Source: Psychrobacillus psychrotolerans (GTDB lineage Bacteria > Bacillota > Bacilli > Bacillales_A > Planococcaceae). From it: 64,000 nt of DNA. The stretch's first letter is position 1, and the number at the start of each line of letters is the position of its first letter. Positions 39,848-49,479 of the stretch are shown here, one piece after another. The notes under the pieces are model-generated. The model saw nothing but the letters and a program-made list of their open reading frames with translations. It made no database searches and was not told the DNA's origin. Where the stretch lies: positions 1 to 64,000 of the forward strand of contig NZ_FOXU01000008.1 in assembly GCF_900115805.1 (NCBI RefSeq), written 5' to 3'. Position numbers and translations under genes: made by a program.

Positions 39848-41411
39848 TGATGAGATACAAATTCGTAAAGGGCTACGATTGAAAGTAGATTGGGAAAAAG
39901 AAGGGTTTGAAATTGTTGAAGAGGCTACAAACGGGAAAGAGGCTCTTGAGATACTCGAAAACATGGACATTGATCTAGTAATCACAGATATGAGAATGCC
40001 GATTATAGATGGAGTAGAGTTGGCAAAAAGATGTCATATTGAATTTCCCCATGTAAAAATCATTGTGTTATCAGGTTATTCTGATTTTGATTATGTAAGG
40101 AACTCACTGAAACAAGGGGTAAAAGACTATTTATTGAAACCAGTAGCACCTGATGAATTAGAAGAGGCATTAAGGAAAATTCGGCAAGAGATTAAGTTAG
40201 AGAAGAATAAAGAAGCAGAATTAATCAGGATAAACCAACTAGCTAACTTACATCTGCAAGAAATGCAAGAACAATATATACTCTATCTAGTAAAAGAAGA
40301 AAGACTACAACCTTATATTGTAAAAGAAAGACTTAAGCAATTAAAGTTAGAAGAGCTTTTAAATGTCAATACAAAAGCACAATTTATAACAGTTGAAATT
40401 AGAGAATATGATGATTCTATTAAGCTTGAAGAACTTTCTTTTCAAATGTTGTGTAGAGAGATTGCGAAAGAACAGGAAGGAACATATTTGTTTAATGATC
40501 CTAGCTATACGAAAATGGTTCAGTTTTTACAACTATTAGACTCAGAAACATCAACCCGTACTACTCAACTAGTAGAGAGAATCCAACAATCCATTACCAA
40601 GTATTTGAAAGTGGATACTGTAATCGGGATAGGTAATGTTGTCAGTGATCTGACAGAGTATAGGACTGGTTTTATATCAAGTTTATTTGCTTGGAGTCAA
40701 AGTCAACTTGGTACAAGATCTCAGGTTATTGATCAAACAATAACGAGAGAGGAAGTTTTTTTCTTTTCACCTGATATAGAGAAAAAGGTAACAAATGCAA
40801 TCGAGTATGCTGATATGCATTCTTTTAAGGAAAACTTACATTCAATACTTGGTGGAAAAAAGAATCACTCTGTTTCTTCATTTTCATTTTCAGCAAATCA
40901 TTTATTATTTCTCTTAGGATCGCAGGCGAAAAAATATGACATCGAGACAAATGACATTCAGAATTCCATATGGAATTGTCAACAGAATATCTGGAAACTA
41001 AATTCTCAGCATAAAGTAAAAGACGATCTTATCATGTTAGCGCAGTTAATTATGGAAAGAGTTCGTCATGCACGATTTTCAAATCAGACATTAATAGAGA
41101 GTGTTCGAAATTATGTAGACCTTCATTATGCTAGTGAAATATCTCTTACCACCTTATCTACCATTTTCCATATAAATAGTGCTCATTTATCAGAAACATT
41201 TAAGCACCATGTTGGCAAAAACTTTAGTGATTATCTTGTTAAATTGAGGATGGAAAAAGCAACTGAATTACTTAAAGATAATCAACTTAAAATCATCGAT
41301 GTTGCAAACTTAGTAGGTTTTTCTAGCTCTGGATATTTTAGCACAGTATTTAAGAAGCACTTTGGACAAACTCCTGTTGAATTTCGGAATTCTATAACTG
41401 GTAGTGGTTAA
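39825..41411 (+). CDS. AraC-type response regulator (YesN type)
   Basis: A 528-residue cytoplasmic regulator. The receiver domain (residues 1-120) has DDE near the N-terminus, the phospho-acceptor Asp in LVITDMRMPIIDG (about residue 54) and Lys in KDYLLKPVAP. A long linker precedes the C-terminal AraC HTH (about residues 425-528) with IIDVANLVGFSSSGYFSTVF and GQTPVEFR. The ATG at 39825 follows GGGGTGA and matches the usual IKVLITDDE start. It presumably activates the downstream transporter and hydrolase genes. Confidence 0.92.
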   Translation: MIKVLITDDEIQIRKGLRLKVDWEKEGFEIVEEATNGKEALEILENMDIDLVITDMRMPIIDGVELAKRCHIEFPHVKIIVLSGYSDFDYVRNSLKQGVKDYLLKPVAPDELEEALRKIRQEIKLEKNKEAELIRINQLANLHLQEMQEQYILYLVKEERLQPYIVKERLKQLKLEELLNVNTKAQFITVEIREYDDSIKLEELSFQMLCREIAKEQEGTYLFNDPSYTKMVQFLQLLDSETSTRTTQLVERIQQSITKYLKVDTVIGIGNVVSDLTEYRTGFISSLFAWSQSQLGTRSQVIDQTITREEVFFFSPDIEKKVTNAIEYADMHSFKENLHSILGGKKNHSVSSFSFSANHLLFLLGSQAKKYDIETNDIQNSIWNCQQNIWKLNSQHKVKDDLIMLAQLIMERVRHARFSNQTLIESVRNYVDLHYASEISLTTLSTIFHINSAHLSETFKHHVGKNFSDYLVKLRMEKATELLKDNQLKIIDVANLVGFSSSGYFSTVFKKHFGQTPVEFRNSITGSG

Positions 41412-41426
41412 AAGGGGTGAAGTAGT

Positions 41427-42749
41427 TTGAAAAAGTGGTGGCCAGTTAGTATTATCCTTATTTTATTGGGTTTAGCATGTACTATTATTTATCTTTCAAC
41501 AATTAACCGTATCGACAAAGATGGTAAGGATATAGTAACTGAACAAATTGAATTGACTTTCATAAGGAATCTAGGAAATGAAGCGTTCAATCAAGCTTAT
41601 GAAGAGATTATTGCTGCCTTTGAAGCGAAGCATCCCCATATAAAGATTAATATGCAATCCATGTATTGGGGACATGAATATGAACTAAGATTGCGTACAG
41701 AATTGGTGGCAGGTAACCATCCTGATATTATGGCAATTGATAGCCCTAACTTAGCTCTTTATGCAAATGCAGGGTTTCTCTTATCAATTGATTCGTATAT
41801 GAAAGAGGAGGGTTATATAGAAGATATACCCAAGGGATTATTAAATGGGTTAACTTATAATGATGAAATCTATCTCATGCCTATTGTAGAACCAAGTATT
41901 GCTTTGTTTTACAATATGAATCTCTTTAGAGAGAATGGAATCCCGTTCCCTTCAAATGATCCAGACAATCCCTTGTCATGGGATGAGGTTTTAGAAAAAG
42001 CCCGAAAAATCAATAATCCGGAAAAAGGTGTAGTAGGAATTGACCCCTCCCAGGGATTTGGGGGTGGGGAAGGACCTGCATATTTTAAACTGCCGATCCT
42101 CTGGCAGTTTGGGGCTGAAGTATTAAGCCCTGACGCAACTACAGCTGAAGGGTTTTTAAATTCGAAAGAAGCATTACAAGCATTACAATTTTATCAAGAT
42201 TTATATCAAAAACATCATGTAGCAGCAGTTGACTTGCCCCCTTATGCTTTTGAAACGGATAAACTCGCTATGACTGTATTGGGCTCTTGGCACGTAGAAG
42301 AATTAAAAAAGTATCCTGGATTTATACTTGGTGAAGACTTTGGTATTGCCCCTTTGCCTAAGGCTAAATTCCAAGTTGCACCTAATGGAGGTTGGGCACT
42401 CGGAATTCCTTCAAAAACCAGTTATCCAGATGAAGCGTGGGAATTTGTTAAATTTGCCACAGGTAAAGAGGGTTCTAGAATATTCGTTGAAATTACAGGT
42501 GATTTACCTGCAAGACTTTCAGTAGCTCAGGAATTTCCAAAGCTTAATGAATATCCTCAAAATATTTTTATCAAACAAGGACAAGACCACTCAAAAAATA
42601 GGTCGGTTACCCCAGCTTATCCTGTGATAAGTGAGGCTATTAAAGTTTTATTTGAAGATGTAGGGAAAAACGGGAAGGATGTCAAGGTCGCTGCCAATGA
42701 AGCGGTCGAGAAAATAAATAATAGTTTAAAGGAATTGAATACTCCATAA
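41427..42749 (+). CDS. Membrane-anchored sugar-binding protein, possible sensor component
   Basis: A 440-residue family 1 (UgpB/MalE-type) solute-binding protein. After KKWW an uncleaved hydrophobic segment (VSIILILLGLACTIIYLS, about residues 6-23) probably anchors it; the cysteine lacks a convincing lipobox and hydrophobic residues continue after it. The binding domain has HPDIMAIDSPNLALYA and PNGGWALGIPSKTSYPDEAW. It lies 15 nt after the response regulator and has its own terminator, apart from the permeases. That arrangement resembles AraP of the AraPST three-component system of Geobacillus, which passes sugar status to the kinase. TTG start after GGGGTGA. Confidence 0.82.
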   Translation: MKKWWPVSIILILLGLACTIIYLSTINRIDKDGKDIVTEQIELTFIRNLGNEAFNQAYEEIIAAFEAKHPHIKINMQSMYWGHEYELRLRTELVAGNHPDIMAIDSPNLALYANAGFLLSIDSYMKEEGYIEDIPKGLLNGLTYNDEIYLMPIVEPSIALFYNMNLFRENGIPFPSNDPDNPLSWDEVLEKARKINNPEKGVVGIDPSQGFGGGEGPAYFKLPILWQFGAEVLSPDATTAEGFLNSKEALQALQFYQDLYQKHHVAAVDLPPYAFETDKLAMTVLGSWHVEELKKYPGFILGEDFGIAPLPKAKFQVAPNGGWALGIPSKTSYPDEAWEFVKFATGKEGSRIFVEITGDLPARLSVAQEFPKLNEYPQNIFIKQGQDHSKNRSVTPAYPVISEAIKVLFEDVGKNGKDVKVAANEAVEKINNSLKELNTP

Positions 42750-42791
42750 AAAGGAAATCCCCTAGTTAAGAAGCTAGGGGATTTCCTTTTT
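42748..42791 (+). terminator. Terminator of the sensor operon
   Basis: AAAAAGGAAATCCCCTAG pairs with CTAGGGGATTTCCTTTTT around an 8-nt loop. It separates the sensor genes from the transporter genes. Confidence 0.95.
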
Positions 42792-42798
42792 ATATTAA

Positions 42799-42812
42799 TG
42801 TAAGCGATAACA
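42799..42812 (+). promoter_or_regulatory. Catabolite response element (cre)
   Basis: TGTAAGCGATAACA matches the CcpA-binding consensus TGWAANCGNTNWCA at every position. It lies about 140 nt upstream of the permease gene, in the only promoter-bearing gap of the island. Confidence 0.82.
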
Positions 42813-42890
42813 AGTACCGAAAATATTAAACCTCTTAAACCAAAAATATTAAAATCTTTTCTAAAATTATTTTGTTATATTTAGAGCGTT

Positions 42891-42906
42891 ATGAAAGGGT
42901 TTTCAT
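42891..42906 (+). promoter_or_regulatory. Second, imperfect cre-like site
   Basis: ATGAAAGGGTTTTCAT keeps the TGAAA/TTTCA arms of a cre but has G instead of the central C. It lies about 45 nt before the permease start, where a roadblock or promoter-overlapping cre would act. Confidence 0.45.
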
Positions 42907-42949
42907 TTTTAGTGTCGCTTTAGATAAATGTGGATAGGAGGTAAAGACA

Positions 42950-43909
42950 TTGCCAGAGTTAGCAGAAACAAAACAGCCCATTCAAGTTAGCAAACCAAAG
43001 AAAATCAGTAGTAATTTAGAATATATTAAAAGGAACTATATTCTTTACTTGCTTATCGCTCCTGCTATTATCCTTACAATCATATTTAAATATATACCAA
43101 TATACGGGGCATTAATTGCATTTAAGGATTATAGTCCGATCAGGGGGATTATGGGAAGTGAATGGGTAGGATTTAAACACTTTACAGATTTTTTGACCTC
43201 ACCCAACTTTCTTCAAATTTTAGTAAGTACGATTAAATTAAGTTCTTTCGAGCTTCTAATCGGATTTCCGATACCAATCATTTTGGCTCTTATGCTAAAT
43301 CAGCTAAGAAAATCAGGTGTTAAAAAAAATATCCAATTAGTCTTATATGCACCACATTTTATATCAGTAGTGGTCATTTCTGGTATGGTATTCCTTTTTC
43401 TTTCACCTGTCGGACCTATTAATGCGATATTAGGTATTTTCACAGACAAGCCAATCTCATTTATGTCTGACCCAGACTATTTTAGATCGATTTACATTTG
43501 GTCTGGTGTGTGGCAGGGGGCTGGTTGGGCTTCAATCATTTATGTTGCAGCATTAGCGAATGTAGATCCACAATTGCACGAAGCAGCAACATTAGATGGG
43601 GCATCCTTACTCCAACGAATTTGGCATATTGATCTACCTACATTAAAGCCTGTAATGGCTGTGCTATTTATTTTGGCTGCTGGTGGAATCATGGGTATAG
43701 GATTTGAAAAAGCATATCTGTTACAAACATCAATGAATATACCATCATCGGAAATTATAGCAACCTATGTATATAAACAAGGTTTGCTTGCAGGAGATTA
43801 TTCATTTGCTACTGCAGTGGGATTATTTAATGCTGTTGTAAATGTTATTTTACTTGTGTTTGTCAATCAAGTAGTAAAAAAACTAAATGAAGGCGAAGGA
43901 CTTATTTAA
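42950..43909 (+). CDS. Sugar ABC transporter permease, LplB type
   Basis: A 319-residue inner-membrane subunit with six predicted helices (first, ILYLLIAPAIILTIIFKYIP, about residues 28-47). The cytoplasmic EAA loop is HEAATLDGASLLQRIWHIDL (about residues 211-230), which docks the ATPase. It belongs to the LplB/YtcP-linked CUT1 group, whose members import complex oligosaccharides. It starts with TTG after AGGAGGT. It is followed by the partner permease after 15 nt. Confidence 0.9.
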   Translation: MPELAETKQPIQVSKPKKISSNLEYIKRNYILYLLIAPAIILTIIFKYIPIYGALIAFKDYSPIRGIMGSEWVGFKHFTDFLTSPNFLQILVSTIKLSSFELLIGFPIPIILALMLNQLRKSGVKKNIQLVLYAPHFISVVVISGMVFLFLSPVGPINAILGIFTDKPISFMSDPDYFRSIYIWSGVWQGAGWASIIYVAALANVDPQLHEAATLDGASLLQRIWHIDLPTLKPVMAVLFILAAGGIMGIGFEKAYLLQTSMNIPSSEIIATYVYKQGLLAGDYSFATAVGLFNAVVNVILLVFVNQVVKKLNEGEGLI

Positions 43910-43924
43910 GGAAGGAGGAGAATA

Positions 43925-44812
43925 ATGAGTAACAAAATAAAACACTCAAAAGGTGATCGGGTCATTCTCGGCATAAATAATATCTTGTTGGGAATTATTG
44001 TACTTCTAATCCTAGGACCATTATTGTATGTTTTTCTATCTTCCTTCTTGGAACCCAATGCCTTAATTAGAAAGGGACTTTCATTAGCTCGATCAGATTG
44101 GTCATTTGAAGGTTATACACGAATATTAACGGATGGAACAATTATGAGAGGTTTTCTCAATTCAATCCTTTATTCTGCTGGATTTACCATAATTACTGTT
44201 ACGGTAACAATCCTTGCAGGCTATACGTTATCTGTAGATGGCCTTGTTGGAAGAAAAGTATTTATGTTCTTTTTCTTATTTACCATGTTTTTCGGTGGAG
44301 GTTTAATCCCAACTTATTTTGTTGTCCGTGATTTAGGGATGCTTAATACAATCTGGTCGATAATCATACCTGGTGCTGTCAATGTATGGTTCATTATCCT
44401 AGCAAGGACTTATTTTAAAGGTATCCCAAATGAATTAAAGGAAGCAGCAAGGATAGATGGAGCATCAGATTTCAGAATATTTATAAGTGTTGTTTTGCCT
44501 TTATGTAAGCCTATTATTTTTGTACTAGCCCTTTATGCTTTTATTGGACAGTGGAATGCGTATTTCGATGCTATGATTTACCTCGATGATCGAAATCTAT
44601 ATCCACTGCAACTCGTTCTTCGTTCCATCCTTATACAAAACGAGGTCCAGCCAGGAATGATTGCAGACATACAAGCTAGAAACGAGATTATGAGAGTATC
44701 AGAAATGATTAGATATTCATCCATTGTAATTGCAAGTTTACCATTGTTGATAATGTATCCATTTTTCCAAAAGTATTTTGAAAAAGGAGTTATGGTTGGC
44801 TCTTTAAAATAA
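43925..44812 (+). CDS. Sugar ABC transporter permease, LplC/YtcP type
   Basis: The second permease (295 residues, six helices), starting with GINNILLGIIVLLILGPLLY. The EAA loop KEAARIDGASDFRIFISVVL lies at about residues 173-192. The SD GGAAGGAGG lies just before the ATG. Together with the upstream permease it forms the channel; no ATPase gene is in the cluster, so a shared MsmX-type ATPase from elsewhere is likely. Confidence 0.9.
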   Translation: MSNKIKHSKGDRVILGINNILLGIIVLLILGPLLYVFLSSFLEPNALIRKGLSLARSDWSFEGYTRILTDGTIMRGFLNSILYSAGFTIITVTVTILAGYTLSVDGLVGRKVFMFFFLFTMFFGGGLIPTYFVVRDLGMLNTIWSIIIPGAVNVWFIILARTYFKGIPNELKEAARIDGASDFRIFISVVLPLCKPIIFVLALYAFIGQWNAYFDAMIYLDDRNLYPLQLVLRSILIQNEVQPGMIADIQARNEIMRVSEMIRYSSIVIASLPLLIMYPFFQKYFEKGVMVGSLK

Positions 44813-44831
44813 TAAAGTGAGGGGTTCATTT

Positions 44832-46448
44832 ATGAAAAAACTACTAAAAACAGCATCGGTTACACTTCTATCTGGGGCGTTACTTTTGACAGGGTGTAGT
44901 AATAACGCTAAAGAATCATTTTCATCAAAAGATTACGAGTTATCAGATGTTACGTTTCCATTAGAGGAAGAAGTAACGTTGAAAATTATGACATCGAGTT
45001 CACCATTAGCACCAGCGGATCCAAACGAAAAGTTGATTTATCAACGCTTAGAGGAAAAGACTGGTGTTCATATTGATTGGAGAAATTATACGACAGATGT
45101 ATTTGGCGAGAAAAGAAATCTAGCTATTGCAAGTGGAGAGCTTCCAGATGCAATTTTTAACTCAGCTTTTAGTGATTATGACCTTTTGAAACACGCAAAA
45201 GATGGTGTGATTGTCCCTGTTGAAGACATGATTCAATTCATGCCAAATTTACAAATGGTTCTAGATAAGGCACCACAGTATAAATCAATGATGACAGCTC
45301 CAGATGGTCATATTTATGCATTTCCTTGGATTGAGGAATTAGGTGAAGGGAAAGAAAGTATTCACTCGCTCGATGCGTTTCCATGGATCAATGTTGAATG
45401 GTTGGAAAAGTTAGGGTTAGAGGTTCCAACTACTACAGAAGAATTAAAACAAGTATTAATTGCATTTAAAACTCAAGATCCAAATAGTAATGGAGAAGCT
45501 GACGAGATTCCAATGTCTTTCATAATTAATGATGGCGGACAAAATCCCCATTCATTATTTGGTGCTTTTGGTATAGGAGATAACTGGGATTTCACTGTTG
45601 TTAGTAATGAGGGAGAAGTACAACTTACAGCAGCTGATGAGGGTTATAAGAAAGCGATTAGTTGGTTAAATGAATTATATAATGAAGGATTAATTGATAT
45701 TGAGGCATTTGAACATGATTGGAATACGTATCTTTCAAAAGGTAGAGAAAATCGTTACGGTCTATACTTTACATGGGATAAAGGGAATATCACAGGCATG
45801 GGCGATGACTACCAATTATTAGCCCCATTAAAGGGACCAGAGGGATATCAGAATGTGGCAAGAACAAACGGAATGGGCTTTGATCGATCTAGACTAGTAG
45901 TTACATCTTCTAATAAAAATCTTGAATTAACAGCTAAGTGGATTGATCAACTTTATGATCCAGCACAATCTGTACAAAATAACTGGGGTACATTTGGAGA
46001 TAAAACTCAACAAAATATATTTGAATGGGATGAAAGTGCAGAAATGTTAAAACACCTTCCGTTAGAAGGTACTGCGCCTGTTGAGTTGAGAGAAAAAACA
46101 TCCGTTGGAGGACCGTTGGCAATCTTGGATAGCTACTATGGAAATGTGGCGACAATGCCAGACGATGCAGCATGGAGATTACAGTTAATGAAAGATGTAA
46201 TGGTACCCCACATGCCAAACGAAAATATATATCCTAGAGTATTCTTTTCTATAGACGAACTTGATAAATTGTCTACAATTGAAACTGATTTATTTGATTA
46301 TATTAAAAGAAAACGTGCTGAATGGATAGCAAATGGCGGCGTGGAAAATGAGTGGTCTGATTATCTAGCTGAACTAGATAGACTAGGATTCCAGGAATGG
46401 TTAGAAATTAAGCAATCTGGTTATGAAAGATACAAAGAAAATGAATGA
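44832..46448 (+). CDS. Sugar-binding lipoprotein of the ABC importer (LipO/YtcQ type)
   Basis: A 538-residue extracellular lipoprotein. KKLLKTASVTLLSGALLLTG leads to a lipobox (LTGC) with Cys21-22. The body carries LKIMTSSSPLAPADPNEKLI and HIDWRNYTTDVFGEKRNLAI, matching large LplA-type binding proteins. It captures the sugar for the two permeases encoded just upstream. The ATG at 44832 follows GAGGGG by about 9 nt. A terminator follows. Confidence 0.9.
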   Translation: MKKLLKTASVTLLSGALLLTGCSNNAKESFSSKDYELSDVTFPLEEEVTLKIMTSSSPLAPADPNEKLIYQRLEEKTGVHIDWRNYTTDVFGEKRNLAIASGELPDAIFNSAFSDYDLLKHAKDGVIVPVEDMIQFMPNLQMVLDKAPQYKSMMTAPDGHIYAFPWIEELGEGKESIHSLDAFPWINVEWLEKLGLEVPTTTEELKQVLIAFKTQDPNSNGEADEIPMSFIINDGGQNPHSLFGAFGIGDNWDFTVVSNEGEVQLTAADEGYKKAISWLNELYNEGLIDIEAFEHDWNTYLSKGRENRYGLYFTWDKGNITGMGDDYQLLAPLKGPEGYQNVARTNGMGFDRSRLVVTSSNKNLELTAKWIDQLYDPAQSVQNNWGTFGDKTQQNIFEWDESAEMLKHLPLEGTAPVELREKTSVGGPLAILDSYYGNVATMPDDAAWRLQLMKDVMVPHMPNENIYPRVFFSIDELDKLSTIETDLFDYIKRKRAEWIANGGVENEWSDYLAELDRLGFQEWLEIKQSGYERYKENE

Positions 46449-46463
46449 GTAAATAAAATATGC

Positions 46464-46502
46464 GGCTGTATATTGCTTTGGCATAGGTACAGCCCTTTTT
46501 TT
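46464..46502 (+). terminator. Terminator after the binding lipoprotein
   Basis: GGCTGTA pairs with TACAGCC around a 17-nt loop, followed by eight T residues. It probably allows partial read-through to the hydrolase gene. Confidence 0.75.
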
Positions 46503-46548
46503 ATACTAGATTAAAGTTCACTATTTTCCTAGAACAGGAGCGAAAAAC

Positions 46549-48021
46549 ATGACACAAACATATAAAGAAAAGTATCGTCCACAATTTCACTTTTCACCGC
46601 AAGAGAAGTGGATGAATGACCCGAACGGAATGGTCTTTTTTAATGATGAATACCATTTGTTTTATCAATACCATCCATTTAGTACAACATGGGGACCCAT
46701 GCACTGGGGCCATGCTGTGAGTAAGGATATGATCCATTGGGAGCAGCTTCCGATTGCGTTATATCCTGATGAACACGGGGCTGTTTTTTCAGGTAGCGCG
46801 GTAGTGGACTGGAAGAACACAACAGGATTTTTTGAAGAAAATCAACCAGGTTTAGTTGCCATTTATACAAGTGCTGGGACATATCCTGATTCTGATCGAA
46901 CGTGCCAGCGACAAAGCTTAGCTTATAGCAAGGACAGTGGGAGAACCTGGGTGAAGTATGAAGGTAATCCGGTGCTTTCGGATATTGCTATCACTGATTT
47001 TCGTGATCCTAAGGTATTTTGGCATGAAGAGACAAGAAAATGGGTAATGGTTCTAGCAACAGGACAAACTATAACAATTTATACATCTTCTAATTTAAAA
47101 GAATGGGAGTTTGCAAGTGAATTTGGTCATAAATCGGGTTCACATGATGGAGTTTGGGAATGCCCAGATTTATTTAAATTACCTGTAGATGGTGAACAGG
47201 GTAATGAAAAGTGGGTAATGATTGTTAGTATTGGAGATAACGGTGAAACGAAGGAAGGATCAAGGACTCAATACTTTATTGGTGAGTTTGATGGGATAAC
47301 CTTTGTAAATGATAATGATGAAGCGACTACATTATGGTTAGATTATGGTAGGGATAATTATGCTGGTGTAAGTTGGTCTGATATCCAAGATGGAAGACGT
47401 ATTTACATTGGATGGATGAGTAACTGGCGCTATGCGAATCAAGTTCCAACAAAAGAATGGAGAAGTGCTATGACACTTCCAAGAGAGCTAACATTAGCAA
47501 CTATTAGGGACGGTATACGTGTGATCCAAAAACCTGTAAAGGAAGTAAATTCTATAAAGCTAGAAAACTTTGTCCTTCAAGAAATGACAATTGAATCAGG
47601 AAAGGCATTATCTTTTCCTGTAAATAAGCAATTGATAGAGATAAATATTGAACTTGAAAAGGAAAGTTCAAATCAATTTGGTTTAGTAATTCGTCATTCG
47701 GAGACTGAAAATACAAAAGTTAGCATTGATGTTTTAAATGATTTACTTCTAGTAGACAGAACGCAATCTGGAGAATATAACTTTTCTTCATCATTCCCAT
47801 CAGTGCAAGAAGCGCCGATAGTGTTGAAGAATAATCGTGTAAAACTTCAATTGTTTATGGATACATCCTCTATTGAAGTGTTTGCAAATGATGGGGAGAT
47901 AGCAGTTACTAGCCTGATATTCCCTAGTGAGTTAAGTAAAGAGCTAGTCCTATTCTCGAATGACGGTATAACAAATGTAGTAGATTTAAAAATAACTGAG
48001 CTTGATACAATATGGAAGTAG
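46549..48021 (+). CDS. GH32 beta-fructofuranosidase (sucrose/fructan hydrolase)
   Basis: A 490-residue glycoside hydrolase family 32 enzyme. The nucleophile is in KWMNDPNGMVFF (about residues 19-30), the transition-state Asp in DFRDPKVFW (about 148-156), and the acid/base Glu in VWECPDLF (about 202-209). The C-terminal beta-sandwich starts at about residue 340. No signal peptide is present, so it acts in the cytoplasm on imported sucrose or short fructans. Since the neighbours are an ABC importer rather than a PTS, the substrate is probably unphosphorylated. Sucrose-6-phosphate hydrolase remains possible. Confidence 0.9.
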   Translation: MTQTYKEKYRPQFHFSPQEKWMNDPNGMVFFNDEYHLFYQYHPFSTTWGPMHWGHAVSKDMIHWEQLPIALYPDEHGAVFSGSAVVDWKNTTGFFEENQPGLVAIYTSAGTYPDSDRTCQRQSLAYSKDSGRTWVKYEGNPVLSDIAITDFRDPKVFWHEETRKWVMVLATGQTITIYTSSNLKEWEFASEFGHKSGSHDGVWECPDLFKLPVDGEQGNEKWVMIVSIGDNGETKEGSRTQYFIGEFDGITFVNDNDEATTLWLDYGRDNYAGVSWSDIQDGRRIYIGWMSNWRYANQVPTKEWRSAMTLPRELTLATIRDGIRVIQKPVKEVNSIKLENFVLQEMTIESGKALSFPVNKQLIEINIELEKESSNQFGLVIRHSETENTKVSIDVLNDLLLVDRTQSGEYNFSSSFPSVQEAPIVLKNNRVKLQLFMDTSSIEVFANDGEIAVTSLIFPSELSKELVLFSNDGITNVVDLKITELDTIWK

Positions 48022-48033
48022 TTAGTAATGCAA

Positions 48034-48073
48034 AATAAAGCTCTAATCATATAAAGGTTAGAGCTTTATTTAA
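48034..48073 (+). terminator. Terminator after the GH32 gene
   Basis: AAATAAAGCTCTAA pairs with TTAGAGCTTTATTT around a loop of about 10 nt. Confidence 0.8.
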
Positions 48074-48107
48074 TTATTATAATTTACAAGGATGGTGTGC
48101 TAGGACT

Positions 48108-49064
48108 ATGAACTGCCCTATCATTTGCATTGGAGAACTATTAATCGATTTTTTCTGTACGGATGTAGAAGTTGACTTAGTCGAAGGTCGGAACTTTCAA
48201 AAACAAGCGGGGGGTGCGCCAGCTAATGTTTGCGCAACAATTTCCAAGTTAGGGGGCACAGCCCTATTTAGTGGAAAAGTAGGTAACGACCCGTTTGGCC
48301 ACTTTTTAAAGCAAACACTAGAAGAAGCGAAGGTTGATACGTCTATGGTGGTAATGGATAATCACCATCCTACAACTTTGGCTTTTGTATCATTAAAAGC
48401 AGATGGTGAAAGGGATTTTGTTTTCAACCGTGGCGCAGATGCATTTTTGGAACAAGAGGACCTTGATAAAGATAAGTTAAATGAAGCTACGGTTTATCAT
48501 TTTGGGTCAGCAACTGCATTATTAAGTGACCCTTTTCAGTCTACTTATTTAAATGCCATGAAGACCGCTAGTAACAAAGGTAAATTTATCTCCTTTGATC
48601 CGAACTATAGGTTAGATCTTTGGAAAAATGACATTCATACATTCATTAACTTGGCAAAACAAGGAATTGCTTTAGCTGATTTTGCAAAAGTAAGTGAAGA
48701 GGAAATGGAAATTATTACGGGAAAAAGTGATTTGAGTGAAGGTACAAGGTCCATTCACCAACTAGGAGCTAAGATTGTCGCTGTAACATTAGGAAAAGAA
48801 GGGACCTATCTCTCAACAGTAGACAGAAGTGAAATTATCCCGAGCGTGAGAGTAAATTCAATTGATTCAACTGGAGCGGGTGATTCTTTTGTAGGAGCAA
48901 CACTTTATCAATTAGCAAAAGAGGATCCACATAAAGTGATGGAAGACTTTGAACAACTTAAAAAGGCAGTAACCTTCAGTAATAAAGTGGCTGCACTTGT
49001 TTGTACAAAGATAGGTGCAATTTCTGCCATACCGACATTGGAGGAAGTTTTGAACTTCCGATAA
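48108..49064 (+). CDS. PfkB-family fructokinase
   Basis: A 318-residue sugar kinase that would phosphorylate the fructose released by the GH32 enzyme. [20 protein letters not shown] starts the protein, [19 protein letters not shown] (about residues 31-49) is the first PfkB signature, and [20 protein letters not shown] (about 256-275) is the second, with the catalytic Asp in GAGD. It is the last gene of the sugar island. Specificity for fructose is inferred from context. Confidence 0.9.
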   Translation: MNCPIICIGELLIDFFCTDVEVDLVEGRNFQKQAGGAPANVCATISKLGGTALFSGKVGNDPFGHFLKQTLEEAKVDTSMVVMDNHHPTTLAFVSLKADGERDFVFNRGADAFLEQEDLDKDKLNEATVYHFGSATALLSDPFQSTYLNAMKTASNKGKFISFDPNYRLDLWKNDIHTFINLAKQGIALADFAKVSEEEMEIITGKSDLSEGTRSIHQLGAKIVAVTLGKEGTYLSTVDRSEIIPSVRVNSIDSTGAGDSFVGATLYQLAKEDPHKVMEDFEQLKKAVTFSNKVAALVCTKIGAISAIPTLEEVLNFR

Positions 49065-49140
49065 TTTTGGCTATATCCTTACAAGATTAAAAAATCTTAT
49101 ATGGAAAGGTAACTGATGTTCAAATAGTAAGGAGAGTTAT

Positions 49141-49224
49141 TTGGTATCTAAACAGGGTGAATTTGTCCACGCTCAGCACGCACGACATTGTGAAGCGGTC
49201 GCGTGGCTTGAACTAGCTGACTAA
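49141..49224 (+). repeat. Dispersed element B, copy 1, with coding-like motif
   Basis: The plus strand reads a 27-codon frame from TTG, with AAGGAGAG about 7 nt upstream, ending HAQHARHCEAVAWLELAD. CCACGC and GCGTGG flank the motif as an inverted repeat. Related text occurs at 50942-50984 (HSKHCEAVAWLELV) and 56535-56590. Whether the peptide is made is doubtful; it more likely is the tail of a mobile element gene. Family not recognised. Confidence 0.5.
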
Positions 49225-49306
49225 TCCTACATCAAGCGTGCTTTTCAACGTACGCTTTGTTGGGATGAGTCTTTGGTATAGCTAATTTAATATTGTTGAA
49301 AACATA

Positions 49307-49361
49307 AAAAGCAGACGGTTTAGAAGTGCAATAATGCACTTCTAGTTGGCCGTCTGCTTTT
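49307..49361. repeat. Palindromic dispersed element A, copy 1
   Basis: AAAAGCAGACGG pairs exactly with CCGTCTGCTTTT, and inside it AGAAGTGCA pairs with TGCACTTCT around a 4-nt loop. It resembles a bidirectional terminator and lies between the fructokinase gene and the convergent DJ-1 gene. Three related copies lie at 54728, 56892 and 58762. The rest of the gap from 49065 to 49479 has no gene. Confidence 0.85.
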
Positions 49362-49479
49362 ACTTGTTAGTTTATGAATTAAGGGAGCTAAGATTGTTGG
49401 TGTCAGCTCTGTAAGTGGTTGTTTAGAATTTTATTGAGGAAAAATAGCTGTTTTCAACCTAACCTTACATTGGAAAGCT

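Noticed and set aside
49141-49224. An independent small protein gene
   Set aside because: Although there is an SD and a TTG start, the motif recurs in broken form at other places and is better explained as part of a dispersed element.
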